NCBI GenBank assembly: GCA_023663725.1
Contig: JAMPGX010000009.1
Location: 56,584 to 120,583 of the forward strand
DNA from: a bacterium
Lineage (GTDB): Bacteria; Bacillota; Clostridia; Lachnospirales; Lachnospiraceae
Reading direction: 5' to 3'
DNA: 64,000 nt
How positions within the stretch are numbered: the stretch's first letter is position 1; each line of letters starts with the position of its first letter. Below are positions 45,334 to 53,927 of this stretch, piece after piece. Made by a program: the position numbers and the translations under genes. The notes beneath the pieces are model-generated. The model was not told where the DNA came from and made no database searches. It saw only the letters and a list, made by a program, of their open reading frames with translations.

Positions 45334-45723
45334 TTATACCTCCGTCTCCTCCAGCTTATCCAGAAAATCTCTCAGCTCCTCAAGATCAGAAGCCTTGATC
45401 TCCCGATTGCTGTATAGGGTAGCGATCATATTTTGCAGAGAATTGTTGTACAATCTCTCCAGAAAATGTCTGCTCGCTCCAGCCTTATATTCATTTTCCG
45501 AAACAATCGGGCTATACAGATTGGTTCCCGTTGAGCGGTCACAGTGGATAAATCCCTTATCCGCCAGTCTTGCCAGAGATGTCATTAACGTGGAGAGAGG
45601 CCATTGTCTTCGCCCCTGCAATTGCTTCAGGATATAGCTTGAGGTCACAGGATTTTCGCAGTCCCAGATCACCTGCATGATCTCCAGCTCCGCCTCCCCT
45701 AACTTTTTTCGCGTAGTCCCCAT
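45334..45723 (-). CDS. blaI: BlaI/MecI/CopY-family transcriptional repressor
   Basis: A 129-residue winged-helix repressor: LGEAELEIMQVIWDCENPVTS starts the DNA-binding domain, LSTLMTSLARLADKGFI is the recognition part, and the C-terminal half dimerises. ATG 45723 has TAAGGAGGAATCC upstream; the longer open frame to 45873 runs through the promoter and is rejected. It likely represses its own operon through the two dyads at 45740-45777 until cleaved by the M56 protease encoded next. Confidence 0.9.
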   Translation of the reverse strand: MGTTRKKLGEAELEIMQVIWDCENPVTSSYILKQLQGRRQWPLSTLMTSLARLADKGFIHCDRSTGTNLYSPIVSENEYKAGASRHFLERLYNNSLQNMIATLYSNREIKASDLEELRDFLDKLEETEV

Positions 45724-45739
45724 AGATGGATTCCTCCTT

Positions 45740-45777
45740 ACTATACGATTGTATAATTGATTATACGGCCGTATAGT
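45740..45777. promoter_or_regulatory. Two BlaI-type operators
   Basis: Two 18-bp dyads, ACTATACGATTGTATAAT (45740-45757) and ATTATACGGCCGTATAGT (45760-45777), have centres 20 bp apart, about two helical turns. One overlaps the -10 element and the other lies downstream of the start, ideal for repression. Confidence 0.78.
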
Positions 45778-45788
45778 GAATCTGTCAA
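45760..45788 (-). promoter_or_regulatory. Consensus promoter of blaI-blaR1
   Basis: On the minus strand a perfect TTGACA, 17-base spacer and perfect TATAAT. The upstream operator covers the spacer and -10. Confidence 0.8.
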
Positions 45789-46000
45789 GTGTGAATTTAT
45801 CTAGACTTGTTCGACGTATTGACATACAGTCCACTACAAAGTAAAATTTTAATATAAACTTACCAGATAACAACTACAGCCTCCAATGTGGCAGACAAAC
45901 GATATACGACATAAAAGTGGCGGTCTCTTTTTGCCACTACGAATTGGAGGAACATAGGCGGGAGGAGTGTAAACGATGAAGGAAAAGATAAAACAGTAGG

Positions 46001-46219
46001 ACAGTCAGGATTAATGATGAGCTAAGCTCGATGCATAAAGAAGTTCTTGAAAATCTGGAATGCATACAAGGGGCATTGTTGCGAATGAACCGGTCGATTC
46101 AGGCAGAGGGAACTTTTGGCATCATAAAATATGACTGCTGGTATAAGAGAATTGTGAGAAGAGGCCTGGACTGCAAGCGGTTAGAGCTTTTACTGGTTTC
46201 TATAGGATATAGCCTATAG
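46001..46219 (+). pseudogene. C-terminal remnant of an IS1182-type transposase
   Basis: The frame reads RINDELSSMHKEVLENLEC, then LRMNRSIQAEGTFGIIK and VRRGLDCKRLELLLVSIGY, the characteristic C-terminal end of IS1182-family DDE transposases. Only about 70 residues remain, with no N-terminal catalytic domain upstream. It marks a past insertion at the edge of an AT-rich island. Confidence 0.75.
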
Positions 46220-46351
46220 AAATTTCACAATAAACAGAAGAGATTCGCAGATGCCGCATAAACCTGCAAAGAGTGCGTTTAAATGAGGGTAAGGGGGAGT
46301 TGTCGTCTCTTTTCGATTTTTTGTTTGAACTTTTTTGTAATGAAAAGGGGC

Positions 46352-46387
46352 TGTGAAAATGAGAGTTTTTCAACTCTCATTTTCACA
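46352..46387. terminator. Perfect 16-bp hairpin
   Basis: TGTGAAAATGAGAGTT and its exact complement around a TTTC loop, flanked by AAGGGGC/GCTCCTT that extends the stem imperfectly. It lies after the transposase remnant on the plus strand and after the small peptide frame on the minus strand. It could terminate either, or be the end structure of the lost insertion element. Confidence 0.5.
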
Positions 46388-46464
46388 TAGCTCCTTATAA
46401 AATAGAATTATTTGTCTAGTATACAATGCTTTGCTTTTACAATATATCTTATTCCAATAATGCT

Positions 46465-46575
46465 TTATTTGTGTTTGCCTTTTTTATGTTTCTTGATAAT
46501 TCTACATATAAAATCGATGAAAGAAATCAATAAATCCAAAACATCGATTAATAGCTTTAAGGCACCATAGTCCAT
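46465..46575 (-). CDS. Possible 36-residue amphipathic peptide
   Basis: MDYGALKLLIDVLDLLISFI then a stretch ending KKHKKGKHK: an acidic-hydrophobic helix followed by a strongly basic tail, with one Cys. AAAGGAGGTG lies upstream, with 12 bases from GGAGG to ATG. The form recalls leaderless bacteriocins, phenol-soluble modulins or type I toxins, but no immunity or export gene is adjacent. The surrounding DNA is much more AT-rich than its neighbours. A second weaker frame (46649-46738, 29 residues) lies upstream with a G-rich site. Both are predictions only. Confidence 0.42.
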   Translation of the reverse strand: MDYGALKLLIDVLDLLISFIDFICRIIKKHKKGKHK

Positions 46576-47000
46576 AATTATAATACACCTCCTTTGTTTT
46601 TTGTATAGTTTTTGCCTAAATATAGTACTTTGCTATCCTCCTTTCCATTCAAAATAATTTTTTACCTCCATTAATAGAGCATACGAAGCCGTGTTAAAAT
46701 TTTTGCAACTTAATAGGTTATGGTAATTCTCATACATACACTTTCTTCCCCCCCTTTTTTTCTTAATAAATAAGATTAGAATTTTTCACAAAGCAACTTG
46801 TCTTTCTAAGCTACATACGCATATGAAAAATATATTTTAACTTTTTTGGCTTAGATAGCATGAGTACGAAAACTATGCAGGAAAATTCATTTACACTCAT
46901 AAGTGAAAAAACTTTCTGACTTTTTAATGAGGGTTTGAAAAGATTAACTAAAATTTTTAGATTTTTAAGAACGGCAGACTGTTTATCTTACGGCGCAAAT
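46576..47000. other. AT-rich island between transposase remnant and ABC-F gene
   Basis: About 420 bases, AT-rich, with a C7 run near 46750. Apart from the possible 29-residue frame at 46649-46738 on the minus strand, I see no gene, RNA or repeat. Confidence 0.4.
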
Positions 47001-47029
47001 TTGACAAAGCGAATTCATTGTGCTAGAAT
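47001..47029 (+). promoter_or_regulatory. Promoter of the ABC-F operon
   Basis: TTGACA, 17-base spacer, TAGAAT. The message starts near 47036, giving a leader of about 280 bases before the ABC-F gene. Confidence 0.72.
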
Positions 47030-47035
47030 AGCTCT

Positions 47036-47238
47036 ATCTTGAGGAGAGGGGTGAAAGGATGAGAATTTAGTTCGCTTTTGCTTGCATGAAGTTCAGAGAC
47101 AGCATCGGGGAGAGTCCCTGTGCTGCCTGAGTCGTGTTGCCAAAAGTGGATTATGTTCTCATAACCTCTCTTTTTGTGTGGCTATTTTTATAGTATCAGC
47201 GATGGGTTTGTGCCATATGCAATAGGGACTTTGGGAAT
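47036..47238 (+). promoter_or_regulatory. Attenuator-like leader of the ABC-F gene with mini-ORFs
   Basis: A strong ribosome site (GAGGAGAGGGGTGAAAGG) precedes a three-codon frame, ATG AGA ATT TAG, at 47059-47070. A second frame of 14 codons is at 47086-47130. Then a hairpin GGATTATG-TTCT-CATAACC (47148-47167) is followed by TCTCTTTTT, resembling an intrinsic terminator. GAGAGG near the first frame could pair with CCTCTC of the terminator region. Such leaders let antibiotic-stalled ribosomes induce ABC-F genes; for this one it is inference. Confidence 0.55.
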
Positions 47239-47313
47239 ATGATGGAGCTGTTTGGCAGCAAACGGTGCCGTCTGCGGGGAAAGAGCGCGGTATTCTGGAA
47301 GGGAGAGATGTAT

Positions 47314-48843
47314 ATGGCACAAATCAATGTAAGTCACCTTACATTTTGCTATGAAGGGAGTTTTGAAAATATTTTTGAGGATGTTTCCATTTCCGTTGAC
47401 ACGGATTGGAAGCTAGGGCTGCTGGGGCGTAACGGCAAAGGGAAGACCACGTTCCTGCGGCTGTTACAGGGCAAATATCCCTACCGGGGAACGATCAGCA
47501 CCCAGACGGTGTTTGACTATTTTCCCTATCCCGTCAGTGAAGGGCAGATGCTGATGCCTGCGGCGGAGTTTATGGAAGAGCTAAAACCCGGATGCGAGGC
47601 GTGGCGTGTGATCTGTGAACTGGAATTACTGGGGCAGGAGGCGGAGATCCTGTATAGGCCCTTTGGGGGCTTAAGCCCGGGGGAACAGACCAAAATACTG
47701 CTGGCAATCCTGTTTTCGGGGGAGAATGATTTCCTGCTGATCGACGAGCCGACCAACCATCTGGATCAGACGTCCAGAGAGACGGTGAAACGCTATCTGG
47801 CGTCCAAGAGAGGCTTTATTCTGGTGTCTCATGATCGGGATTTGCTGGACTTTTGCGTGAATCATGTGCTGGTGCTAAATCGGCGGAGTATCGAGCTGCA
47901 GAGCGGGAATTTTTCCACATGGCAGGAAAACAAGCAACGCAGGGATCAATTTGAACAGGCGGAGAATGAAAAGCATCTGAGGGAGATCGGGAAACTCAGA
48001 CAGGCGGCGGCCCGCACCGCTGCCTGGGCCGACAAAAACGAGGGCACGAAGATCGGTTTTGACCCGATAGCGGAACATGACAGGAGTAAGGATACCAGAG
48101 CCTTTCTGGGGGCTAAGACCAAGAAGATGCAGAGTCGGGTAAAGCAGATGGAGAGACGCATCCATCGGGAGATCGAGGAGAAAGAGGGCCTTTTGGCGGA
48201 CCTGGAGCAGCCGGCGGAGCTGAAGCTGCTGCCTCTTAGACATCACCGGGAAACGCTGGTGAATATTCGGGAGTATGCTGCGAAATATAAGAACGCTAGG
48301 GAACCGCTTTTCACAGGGCTTACCTTTAGCGTCAGCCGTGGTCAGCGGATTGCCCTGCACGGCAGCAATGGGTGTGGAAAATCAACATTGCTGAAAATGA
48401 TTCTGTGGAAAGCAGGGGTGATACAGGAACCTTTGCCTATAGGGGAGACCGGAATCTGCGAGACTGCCTCAGGGCTGGTCATTTCTTATGTGAGTCAGGA
48501 TACCTCCATGCTCAGGGGTAGCATCTCCGATTTCTGTGCGGAGCGAGAGCTGAAAGAGAGTCTGTTCTGCGCGATACTCCGGCAGCTCGATATGGAGCGG
48601 ACGCAGTTCCAGAAGGGTATGGAGGAGTATTCCGAGGGCCAGAAAAAGAAGGTGCTGATCGCGGCCAGTCTGCTCACTCCAGCCCATCTGTATATATGGG
48701 ATGAGCCGCTGAACTATGTGGATGTGTTCTCCAGAATGCAGATCGAAAAACTGATTCTGGATTATGGACCGACAATGCTGTTTGTGGAACATGACGCCAG
48801 GTTCAGAGAAAAAATTGCGACGGGGACGGTGAAATTATCTTGA
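47314..48843 (+). CDS. Lsa-type ABC-F ribosomal protection protein
   Basis: A 509-residue protein with two ABC domains and no membrane part. Walker A motifs are GRNGKGKTT and GSNGCGKST, signatures are GGLSPGEQTK and YSEGQKKK, and Walker B motifs are LLIDEPTNHLD and YIWDEPLNYVD. The linker (about residues 190-280) has the length and charge of Lsa/CplR factors, which bind the ribosomal E site and dislodge lincosamides, pleuromutilins and streptogramin A. AAGGGAG precedes ATG 47314; the longer frame to 47239 is rejected. It is followed by a coupled P-loop gene. Confidence 0.85.
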   Translation: MAQINVSHLTFCYEGSFENIFEDVSISVDTDWKLGLLGRNGKGKTTFLRLLQGKYPYRGTISTQTVFDYFPYPVSEGQMLMPAAEFMEELKPGCEAWRVICELELLGQEAEILYRPFGGLSPGEQTKILLAILFSGENDFLLIDEPTNHLDQTSRETVKRYLASKRGFILVSHDRDLLDFCVNHVLVLNRRSIELQSGNFSTWQENKQRRDQFEQAENEKHLREIGKLRQAAARTAAWADKNEGTKIGFDPIAEHDRSKDTRAFLGAKTKKMQSRVKQMERRIHREIEEKEGLLADLEQPAELKLLPLRHHRETLVNIREYAAKYKNAREPLFTGLTFSVSRGQRIALHGSNGCGKSTLLKMILWKAGVIQEPLPIGETGICETASGLVISYVSQDTSMLRGSISDFCAERELKESLFCAILRQLDMERTQFQKGMEEYSEGQKKKVLIAASLLTPAHLYIWDEPLNYVDVFSRMQIEKLILDYGPTMLFVEHDARFREKIATGTVKLS

Positions 48844-49634
48844 GAGACAATATTTTTATCGAGGGCTTGCAGGGCATGGGAAAGTCCACTCTGCTGCAGG
48901 AGATTGCCAGACGTAGGCCGGAGTACAAGGTCTGTCGGGAGGGAGATTACTCGCCGGTGGAGCTGGCCTGGTGCGCGTGGATGGACGGGGAGCAGTACGC
49001 CGCGGCGCTGGAGAGATACGCGCCCATCCGCAGTCAGATCGAGGCGGGCACATTCCGAGAGGGAGATCATTATATCGTGACCTACACCAAGATACTCACA
49101 GATATATCGGGATTTCACAAGGATTTGGAGCAGTACGAGATATATAATGGCAGGAAGACGCTGCGGGAGTTGGAGGAGATCGTCACTGCCAGATACAGGA
49201 GTTTTCATGACAGCGGTTATCTGTTTGAGTGCGCTTTTATGCAGAATATCGTGGAGGATCTGATCCTGTTTCACCAGTTAAACGACGAGGAGATTCTGGA
49301 ATTTTACCGAAGGCTTTATGCAGTCATCCCCAGAGAACACTTTCGACTGCTGTATCTGTACAGTGATAAGATCGAGGAAAATATACGGGTCATCCAAAAG
49401 GAGCGCTCCGACGAGGAGGGAAAACAGATGTGGTATCCTGTGATGATGGAGTACTTGGTGAATTCACCCTATGGGAAGGCGCACGGATATCGGGGATTTG
49501 AGGACCTGATAGGACATCTGAGGCACAGGCAGCAGGTGGAGCTGCGCATAGTCCGTGAGATCGTGGGAGACAGAGTGAGGATTCTTCCGGCAAAGGAGAA
49601 GCCCGATGCCTTATATCATGATATTTGGCAGTAA
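48840..49634 (+). CDS. P-loop nucleotide-binding protein coupled to ABC-F
   Basis: A 264-residue protein with Walker A GLQGMGKST at residues 9-17, of the nucleoside/thymidylate-kinase-like or ATP-binding type. The next Met lies in the P-loop, so the start must be upstream; a TTG at 48840 overlaps the ABC-F stop as TTGA. A helical middle and GYRGFEDLIGH-like C-terminal part are not assigned. Linked translation suggests a role in the same response, perhaps modifying a drug or nucleotide, but there is no direct evidence. Confidence 0.72.
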   Translation: MRDNIFIEGLQGMGKSTLLQEIARRRPEYKVCREGDYSPVELAWCAWMDGEQYAAALERYAPIRSQIEAGTFREGDHYIVTYTKILTDISGFHKDLEQYEIYNGRKTLRELEEIVTARYRSFHDSGYLFECAFMQNIVEDLILFHQLNDEEILEFYRRLYAVIPREHFRLLYLYSDKIEENIRVIQKERSDEEGKQMWYPVMMEYLVNSPYGKAHGYRGFEDLIGHLRHRQQVELRIVREIVGDRVRILPAKEKPDALYHDIWQ

Positions 49635-49714
49635 TACAGATATTGTGGACGGGACACGGCATAAACAGAAAAACGGTGAGAACACAAAATAAACGCATGG
49701 AGGATTAGACGGAT

Positions 49715-50155
49715 ATGGTAAGGGAAGCCAGGAGAGAGGACTTACAGGAAATATTGGAATTGTATCTGTGTCTGCACGAGGAGACTGTACCGGAGCAGTC
49801 AGATCGCCTGCTAAATACCTGGAGGCAGATTTTGGAGGATGAACACCATCATTTGATTGTAAATGAGATATCAGAGAAAATCGTTTCCTCCTGCGTATGT
49901 GTGATTATTCCTAATCTGACAAGAAATGTACGTCCCTACGCTTTTGTGGAAAATGTTGTCACCCACACAGATTTCAGAGGCCGAGGTCTGGCCTCTGAAT
50001 GCCTTGAATACGCGAAGCAGATAGCTGTCTCCCATAATTGTTATAAGATGATGCTGCTCACAGGGAGCCGGAATCAGGAGACGCTTGATTTTTATAGAAA
50101 AGCAGGGTATAACAGTGCGGATAAAATGGCGTTTATCCAGTGGCTTGACAGATAA
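49715..50155 (+). CDS. GNAT-family N-acetyltransferase
   Basis: A 146-residue acetyltransferase. VENVVTHTDFRGRGLASECL is motif A (strand plus acetyl-CoA phosphate loop RGRGLA), and LDFYRKAGY is motif B. It transfers acetyl from acetyl-CoA to an amine; the substrate is unknown. GGAGGA at about 49699-49704 serves ATG 49715. It is 80 bases downstream of the P-loop gene on the same strand and could belong to a resistance or stress cluster. Confidence 0.85.
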   Translation: MVREARREDLQEILELYLCLHEETVPEQSDRLLNTWRQILEDEHHHLIVNEISEKIVSSCVCVIIPNLTRNVRPYAFVENVVTHTDFRGRGLASECLEYAKQIAVSHNCYKMMLLTGSRNQETLDFYRKAGYNSADKMAFIQWLDR

Positions 50156-50401
50156 ATTTTTGTCGGATAATTTCAGCAAATTTTTCTTGCTTTTTTCAGT
50201 AAGCCATGTTAAACTCAACTTACATCCATCTATCGGATGATCTGAGTATGGTATCTGATTCCCGGTTCTGCCGGGATGTACGGGGTATTTCTCCCCAAGT
50301 TTACCTAACACTTGATTTGGCAGACGGGCGGGGAGAGTTTGTGTCTTTTTGGCATATGGTTCCACTGCTTTTCTGCAGCCAATGGGCAGAAGGGAGTCAT
50401 T

Positions 50402-51646
50402 ATGACCGAAAAAGAGCAGGGCGGCGCAAATGCCGCGATCATCAGCAACAGGAAACTGCGGGACAGCAGCAGTAAGGTAATATTTGAGGACAACACCCTC
50501 AGTTCCCAATTCCTTCGGGATTATGCCGATCTGGATATCCTGCGCCATATCCAGCCGGAGGACGTAGAGGATGTGTCCGGCCGTTATGTGCCGCTCTACA
50601 GTGTGGAGCGCAACAGTGATACGGTGAAAAGAGTGGATATATCCAGATATCTGCCGGTGCAGGAGAGTGAAAAGAAGCAAGAACTGCCGCTTTACATCAT
50701 TTCTCTGGTTGAACATAAAACCAGGGTCGAGTATAATGTAATCATGCAGATTCTCCGCTATGTGATACATATATGGGAAGACTATGAGAGGGAAATGGAA
50801 AAGCTACATCCCGGTATCAGCAGACGCAAAGATTTCCGATATCCGCCGATCCTGCCCATTGTATACTATGAAGGGACGGAGAACTGGACTGCGTCAAACG
50901 ATCTCGCGGAAAAGATTTTACACGGAGAATTATTGGGCAAATATCTGCCTCACTTTCGCTATCAACTTGTGATGCTGCATGATTACAGCAATGAGGAGCT
51001 TCTTGCAAAAAGCGATGAGATTTCCCTGGCCATGCTAATCAACAAAATGCAGACCTTTGAGGATGTGTCGGCCTTTACCGATCTTCCAGCCAAAGGGCTG
51101 GAGATCATTTTGAGGGAAACGCCTGATTACCTGCTGGGAAAGATTGCGGATGTGCTGCGGGCATTGCTCTATCGGATGGAGCTGCCTGAAAATACAGTAG
51201 AGGACACAGTGGCTAAGATAAAGGAGCGCAAAATGGGTATACTGTTTGAAAACATCAAAATGAATATTCCGGAGGAAAAGAGGAAAGCGGAGGTAGCCCG
51301 CCAGGAGAAAGAGAGAATTGAGCGGGAGATTGAGGTGATCCAGCAGGAGAAAGAGGTAATCGAACAGGAGAAAGAGGCAATCGAACAGGAGAAAAAGGTC
51401 GTCGAACAGGAGAAAGAGGCAATCGAACAGGAGAAAAAGGTCGTCGAGCAGGAGAAAGAGGCAATCGAACAGGAGAAAAAGGTCGTCGAACAGGAGAAAG
51501 AGACTATCCAACAGGAACGTGATCTATATAAGTATGCTTTCGATATGACACGGCAGGGACATTCCGATGAAGCGATAATGAAATCTTTGATGCTGAAGTT
51601 TTCTCTGGATGAAGAACGGGCAAGACAGATCGTGTATCTTCAGTAG
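50402..51646 (+). CDS. Rpn-family PD-(D/E)XK nuclease with coiled-coil repeat
   Basis: A 414-residue protein. The N-terminal part matches the Rpn/transposase_31 nuclease: DSSSKVIFED, LDILRHIQPEDVED, VDI, and SLVEHKT, which supplies the E-x-K active site. Rpn proteins cut DNA and promote recombination or defend against phages. From about residue 300 a coiled coil is made of EQEKEAIEQEKKVV units, encoded by 42-bp tandem repeats. The last 40 residues (YAFDMTRQGHSDEAIMKSL) are the usual Rpn tail. AAGGGAGTCATT precedes ATG 50402. Confidence 0.85.
   Translation: MTEKEQGGANAAIISNRKLRDSSSKVIFEDNTLSSQFLRDYADLDILRHIQPEDVEDVSGRYVPLYSVERNSDTVKRVDISRYLPVQESEKKQELPLYIISLVEHKTRVEYNVIMQILRYVIHIWEDYEREMEKLHPGISRRKDFRYPPILPIVYYEGTENWTASNDLAEKILHGELLGKYLPHFRYQLVMLHDYSNEELLAKSDEISLAMLINKMQTFEDVSAFTDLPAKGLEIILRETPDYLLGKIADVLRALLYRMELPENTVEDTVAKIKERKMGILFENIKMNIPEEKRKAEVARQEKERIEREIEVIQQEKEVIEQEKEAIEQEKKVVEQEKEAIEQEKKVVEQEKEAIEQEKKVVEQEKETIQQERDLYKYAFDMTRQGHSDEAIMKSLMLKFSLDEERARQIVYLQ
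51362..51502 (+). repeat. 42-bp tandem repeat inside the Rpn gene
   Basis: Three near-identical 42-bp units (51362-51403, 51404-51445, 51446-51487) and a partial fourth of 15 bp; a single base differs in the third. Each encodes 14 residues, two coiled-coil heptads, so gain or loss of units keeps frame and changes only coil length. Confidence 0.85.
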
Positions 51647-51726
51647 AGTACTGTAGCATGGACACACAGCTTTTTACAGTTCCCTTTGGCAGTTGTCCGT
51701 CAGGGCAATCTGCCTGCTATGGAGGC

Positions 51727-51755
51727 TTGACTTTTCTCGATCACAGTGCTATACT
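51727..51755 (+). promoter_or_regulatory. Promoter of the T-box/alaS unit
   Basis: TTGACT, 17-base spacer, TATACT. The transcript begins near 51762, just before the T-box leader. Confidence 0.75.
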
Positions 51756-51789
51756 TTGCCTAATTCAAAACAAAAAGGCTTTGACGAGG

Positions 51790-52046
51790 AATAGTAGATA
51801 GCAGGGAGATTACAGAGAGAAGATGGCTGGTGCGAATCTTCATCAAACTGATATTGAAGCAGCCTCCGAGCCGTGAACCGAACAGAGCATCTCAGTAGGC
51901 TTCAACGGAGTTCCCCCGTTAACACAGGAAGCAATATCGGAGCGATCCCGTATTGACAGAGTGCAGAGTAATCTGAAATTAGGTGGTAACACGGACAGAA
52001 AGGTTCGCCCTAAGTTGATCAATATATCAGCTTGGGGCGTTTTGTT
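51790..52046 (+). ncRNA. T-box riboswitch (alanine) with terminator
   Basis: A 250-base leader with T-box parts in order: an AGAGAGA-containing stem I, a likely specifier in TTGAAGCAGCC (GCA or GCC, both Ala codons), the T-box AATTAGGTGGTAACACGG at 51977-51994, and a terminator stem CGCCCTAAGTTGAT/ATCAGCTTGGGGCG (52006-52039) followed by TTTTGTTTT. Uncharged tRNA-Ala should favour read-through into the synthetase gene. Confidence 0.82.
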
Positions 52047-52076
52047 TTGGAGAAATTGCAGAAAGGAGAAGGAACT

Positions 52077-53852
52077 ATGACGGCAAAGGAATTGAGAACA
52101 ATGTATGTAAGCTTTTTTAAGGAAAGGGGGCACAAAGAGATCGCGTCGGCATCACTTCTCCCGGAGAATGATCCGACAGTTCTGTTCACGACGGCGGGTA
52201 TGCATCCGCTCGTTCCCTATCTGCTGGGCGAGAAGCATCCCGCTGGAAAGCGGCTGACGGGCATTCAGAAATGCGTTAGAACGGACGACATTGATGAAGT
52301 TGGAGATGATACGCATCTGACTTTCTTTGAGATGATGGGAAATTGGTCGCTGGGAGATTATTTTAAGCAGGAAGCGATCTCCATGAGCTATGAGTTCCTG
52401 ACGGACTATCTTCATATTCCGGCTGAACGGTTAGCCGTGACTGTCTTTGAGGGAGACAACCTGGTGCCTGCTGATCTTGAGGCGGAGCGGATATGGAAGG
52501 GATTGGGACTTAGGGATGAGCAGATATACCGCTATGGCAGAGAGGAAAACTGGTGGGGACCGGCAGGTCAGACAGGTCCCTGCGGTCCGGATACAGAGAT
52601 ATTTTACGATCTGGGGAAGCCAAAGTGCGGGCTGGACTGCGGACCGTCGTGCAAATGCGGAAAGTTTGTGGAGATATGGAACAACGTCTTTATGCAGTTC
52701 AACCAGGGGGCTGACGGCGGCTTTACGGAGCTGACACAGAAAAATATTGACACTGGCATGGGATTTGAGCGTGTACTGACCATTTTTAACGGAAAAAACA
52801 GTGTCTATGAAACGGAACTGTTTGTACCAGTTATGACCAAGCTCGAAGAAATTCTCAGCGATCATGGAAAAAACATGCCGGAGAGAGATAAGCGGATTAT
52901 CTGCGAACATATCAGGGCGGTAACCTTTATTTTGGGAGATCCCAGAAAAATCACGCCCTCAAACACTGAGCAGGGCTATATCCTGAGGAGATTCATTCGA
53001 AGGATGATCCGGTTATGGAAGAAAGCGGATATCCATGAGAATCATTTGTGTATGCTGTCAGAAGTAATCATTCACCAATATCAGGAGACGTATCCGGAGC
53101 TCGGAGAGAATCGGTCCTTTATTCTGGAGCAGTTGGAAAAAGAGTACCGTTTATTCTCCAAGACTCTGGATGAGGGCTTGAAAAAGACCAACAGATATCT
53201 CGATCAGCTCGGCAGTAATGAGGTTTTAAGCGGAGAACTTGCATTTCGACTATACGACACCTATGGATTCCCCATCGAGTTCACATCCGAGCTTGCGCAG
53301 GAGAGAGGATATCTGGTGGACATGGAGGGTTTTCAGCGGAAATATCAGGAGCATCAGGAGAAGTCTCGACAGGGCGCCGCGGGAAAGTTTGCCGGCGGAC
53401 TTGCCGACCACAATGAACAGACGGAAAGGCTTCATACGGCAACACATCTGCTGAACGGCGCCTTGCGAAAGGTTCTGGGGGATCAGGTCAGTCAGCGGGG
53501 AAGCAATATCACGTCAGAGCGTCTGCGGTTTGATTTCTCCTTTGACCGAAAGATGACGCGCGAGGAATTGGAGCAGGTTGCCCGCCTCGTGAATGAGGCG
53601 ATAGAAAAGCAGATTGATGTGGTGATGGAGGAGCTCCCGCTGCAGGAGGCATATGAATCCGGTGCAGTCGGCGTTTTTACCGGTAAATATGAGGACATCG
53701 TAAAGGTATATACGATCCCGGGATATTCCAGGGAGATATGCGGAGGCCCTCACGCCAAAAACACCCGCGAGCTGGTATCGTTCAAAATCGTAAAAGAGGA
53801 AGCCTCCTCCGCGGGCGTGAGAAGAATCAAGGCCGTGATCGGCGCCAAATAG
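52077..53852 (+). CDS. alaS: Alanyl-tRNA synthetase, short form lacking the C-Ala/DHHA1 part
   Basis: A 591-residue class II synthetase that charges tRNA-Ala. Motifs include [32 protein letters not shown] and GMGFERVL in the catalytic core. The editing domain has HTATH and CGGPHAKNT (the zinc His/Cys). It stops right after this domain; usual bacterial AlaRS has about 870 residues including DHHA1 and dimerisation parts. So this may be a paralogue or stress form rather than the housekeeping enzyme. A T-box and its own promoter control it. AAAGGAGAAGG precedes ATG 52077. Confidence 0.88.
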   Translation: MTAKELRTMYVSFFKERGHKEIASASLLPENDPTVLFTTAGMHPLVPYLLGEKHPAGKRLTGIQKCVRTDDIDEVGDDTHLTFFEMMGNWSLGDYFKQEAISMSYEFLTDYLHIPAERLAVTVFEGDNLVPADLEAERIWKGLGLRDEQIYRYGREENWWGPAGQTGPCGPDTEIFYDLGKPKCGLDCGPSCKCGKFVEIWNNVFMQFNQGADGGFTELTQKNIDTGMGFERVLTIFNGKNSVYETELFVPVMTKLEEILSDHGKNMPERDKRIICEHIRAVTFILGDPRKITPSNTEQGYILRRFIRRMIRLWKKADIHENHLCMLSEVIIHQYQETYPELGENRSFILEQLEKEYRLFSKTLDEGLKKTNRYLDQLGSNEVLSGELAFRLYDTYGFPIEFTSELAQERGYLVDMEGFQRKYQEHQEKSRQGAAGKFAGGLADHNEQTERLHTATHLLNGALRKVLGDQVSQRGSNITSERLRFDFSFDRKMTREELEQVARLVNEAIEKQIDVVMEELPLQEAYESGAVGVFTGKYEDIVKVYTIPGYSREICGGPHAKNTRELVSFKIVKEEASSAGVRRIKAVIGAK

Positions 53853-53877
53853 CAGGGCAGCCTGATCGCATACAACA

Positions 53878-53907
53878 GGGGCATGTCAGATTGCTCTGGC
53901 ATGCCCC
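53878..53907. terminator. Hairpin between alaS and rubrerythrin
   Basis: GGGGCATGTCAGA pairs with TCTGGCATGCCCC (one G-U) around TTGC. It lies between two convergent genes; no long T-run. Confidence 0.58.
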
Positions 53908-53927
53908 CATGAAGGTAAGTATCTGCA

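Noticed and set aside
45926-45950. Terminator-like hairpin GTGGC...GCCAC
   Set aside because: Stem only 5 bp with a T-run in the loop; not convincing.
46649-46738. 29-residue frame as a firm gene
   Set aside because: Only a G-rich tract 10 bases upstream supports it; no family resemblance, so kept as a remark only.
51362-51502. CRISPR-like array
   Set aside because: Units are contiguous without spacers and lie in frame inside the Rpn coding region.
51035-51511. Minus-strand frame with repeated Leu-Phe-Asp units
   Set aside because: It is the antisense reading of the coiled-coil repeats.
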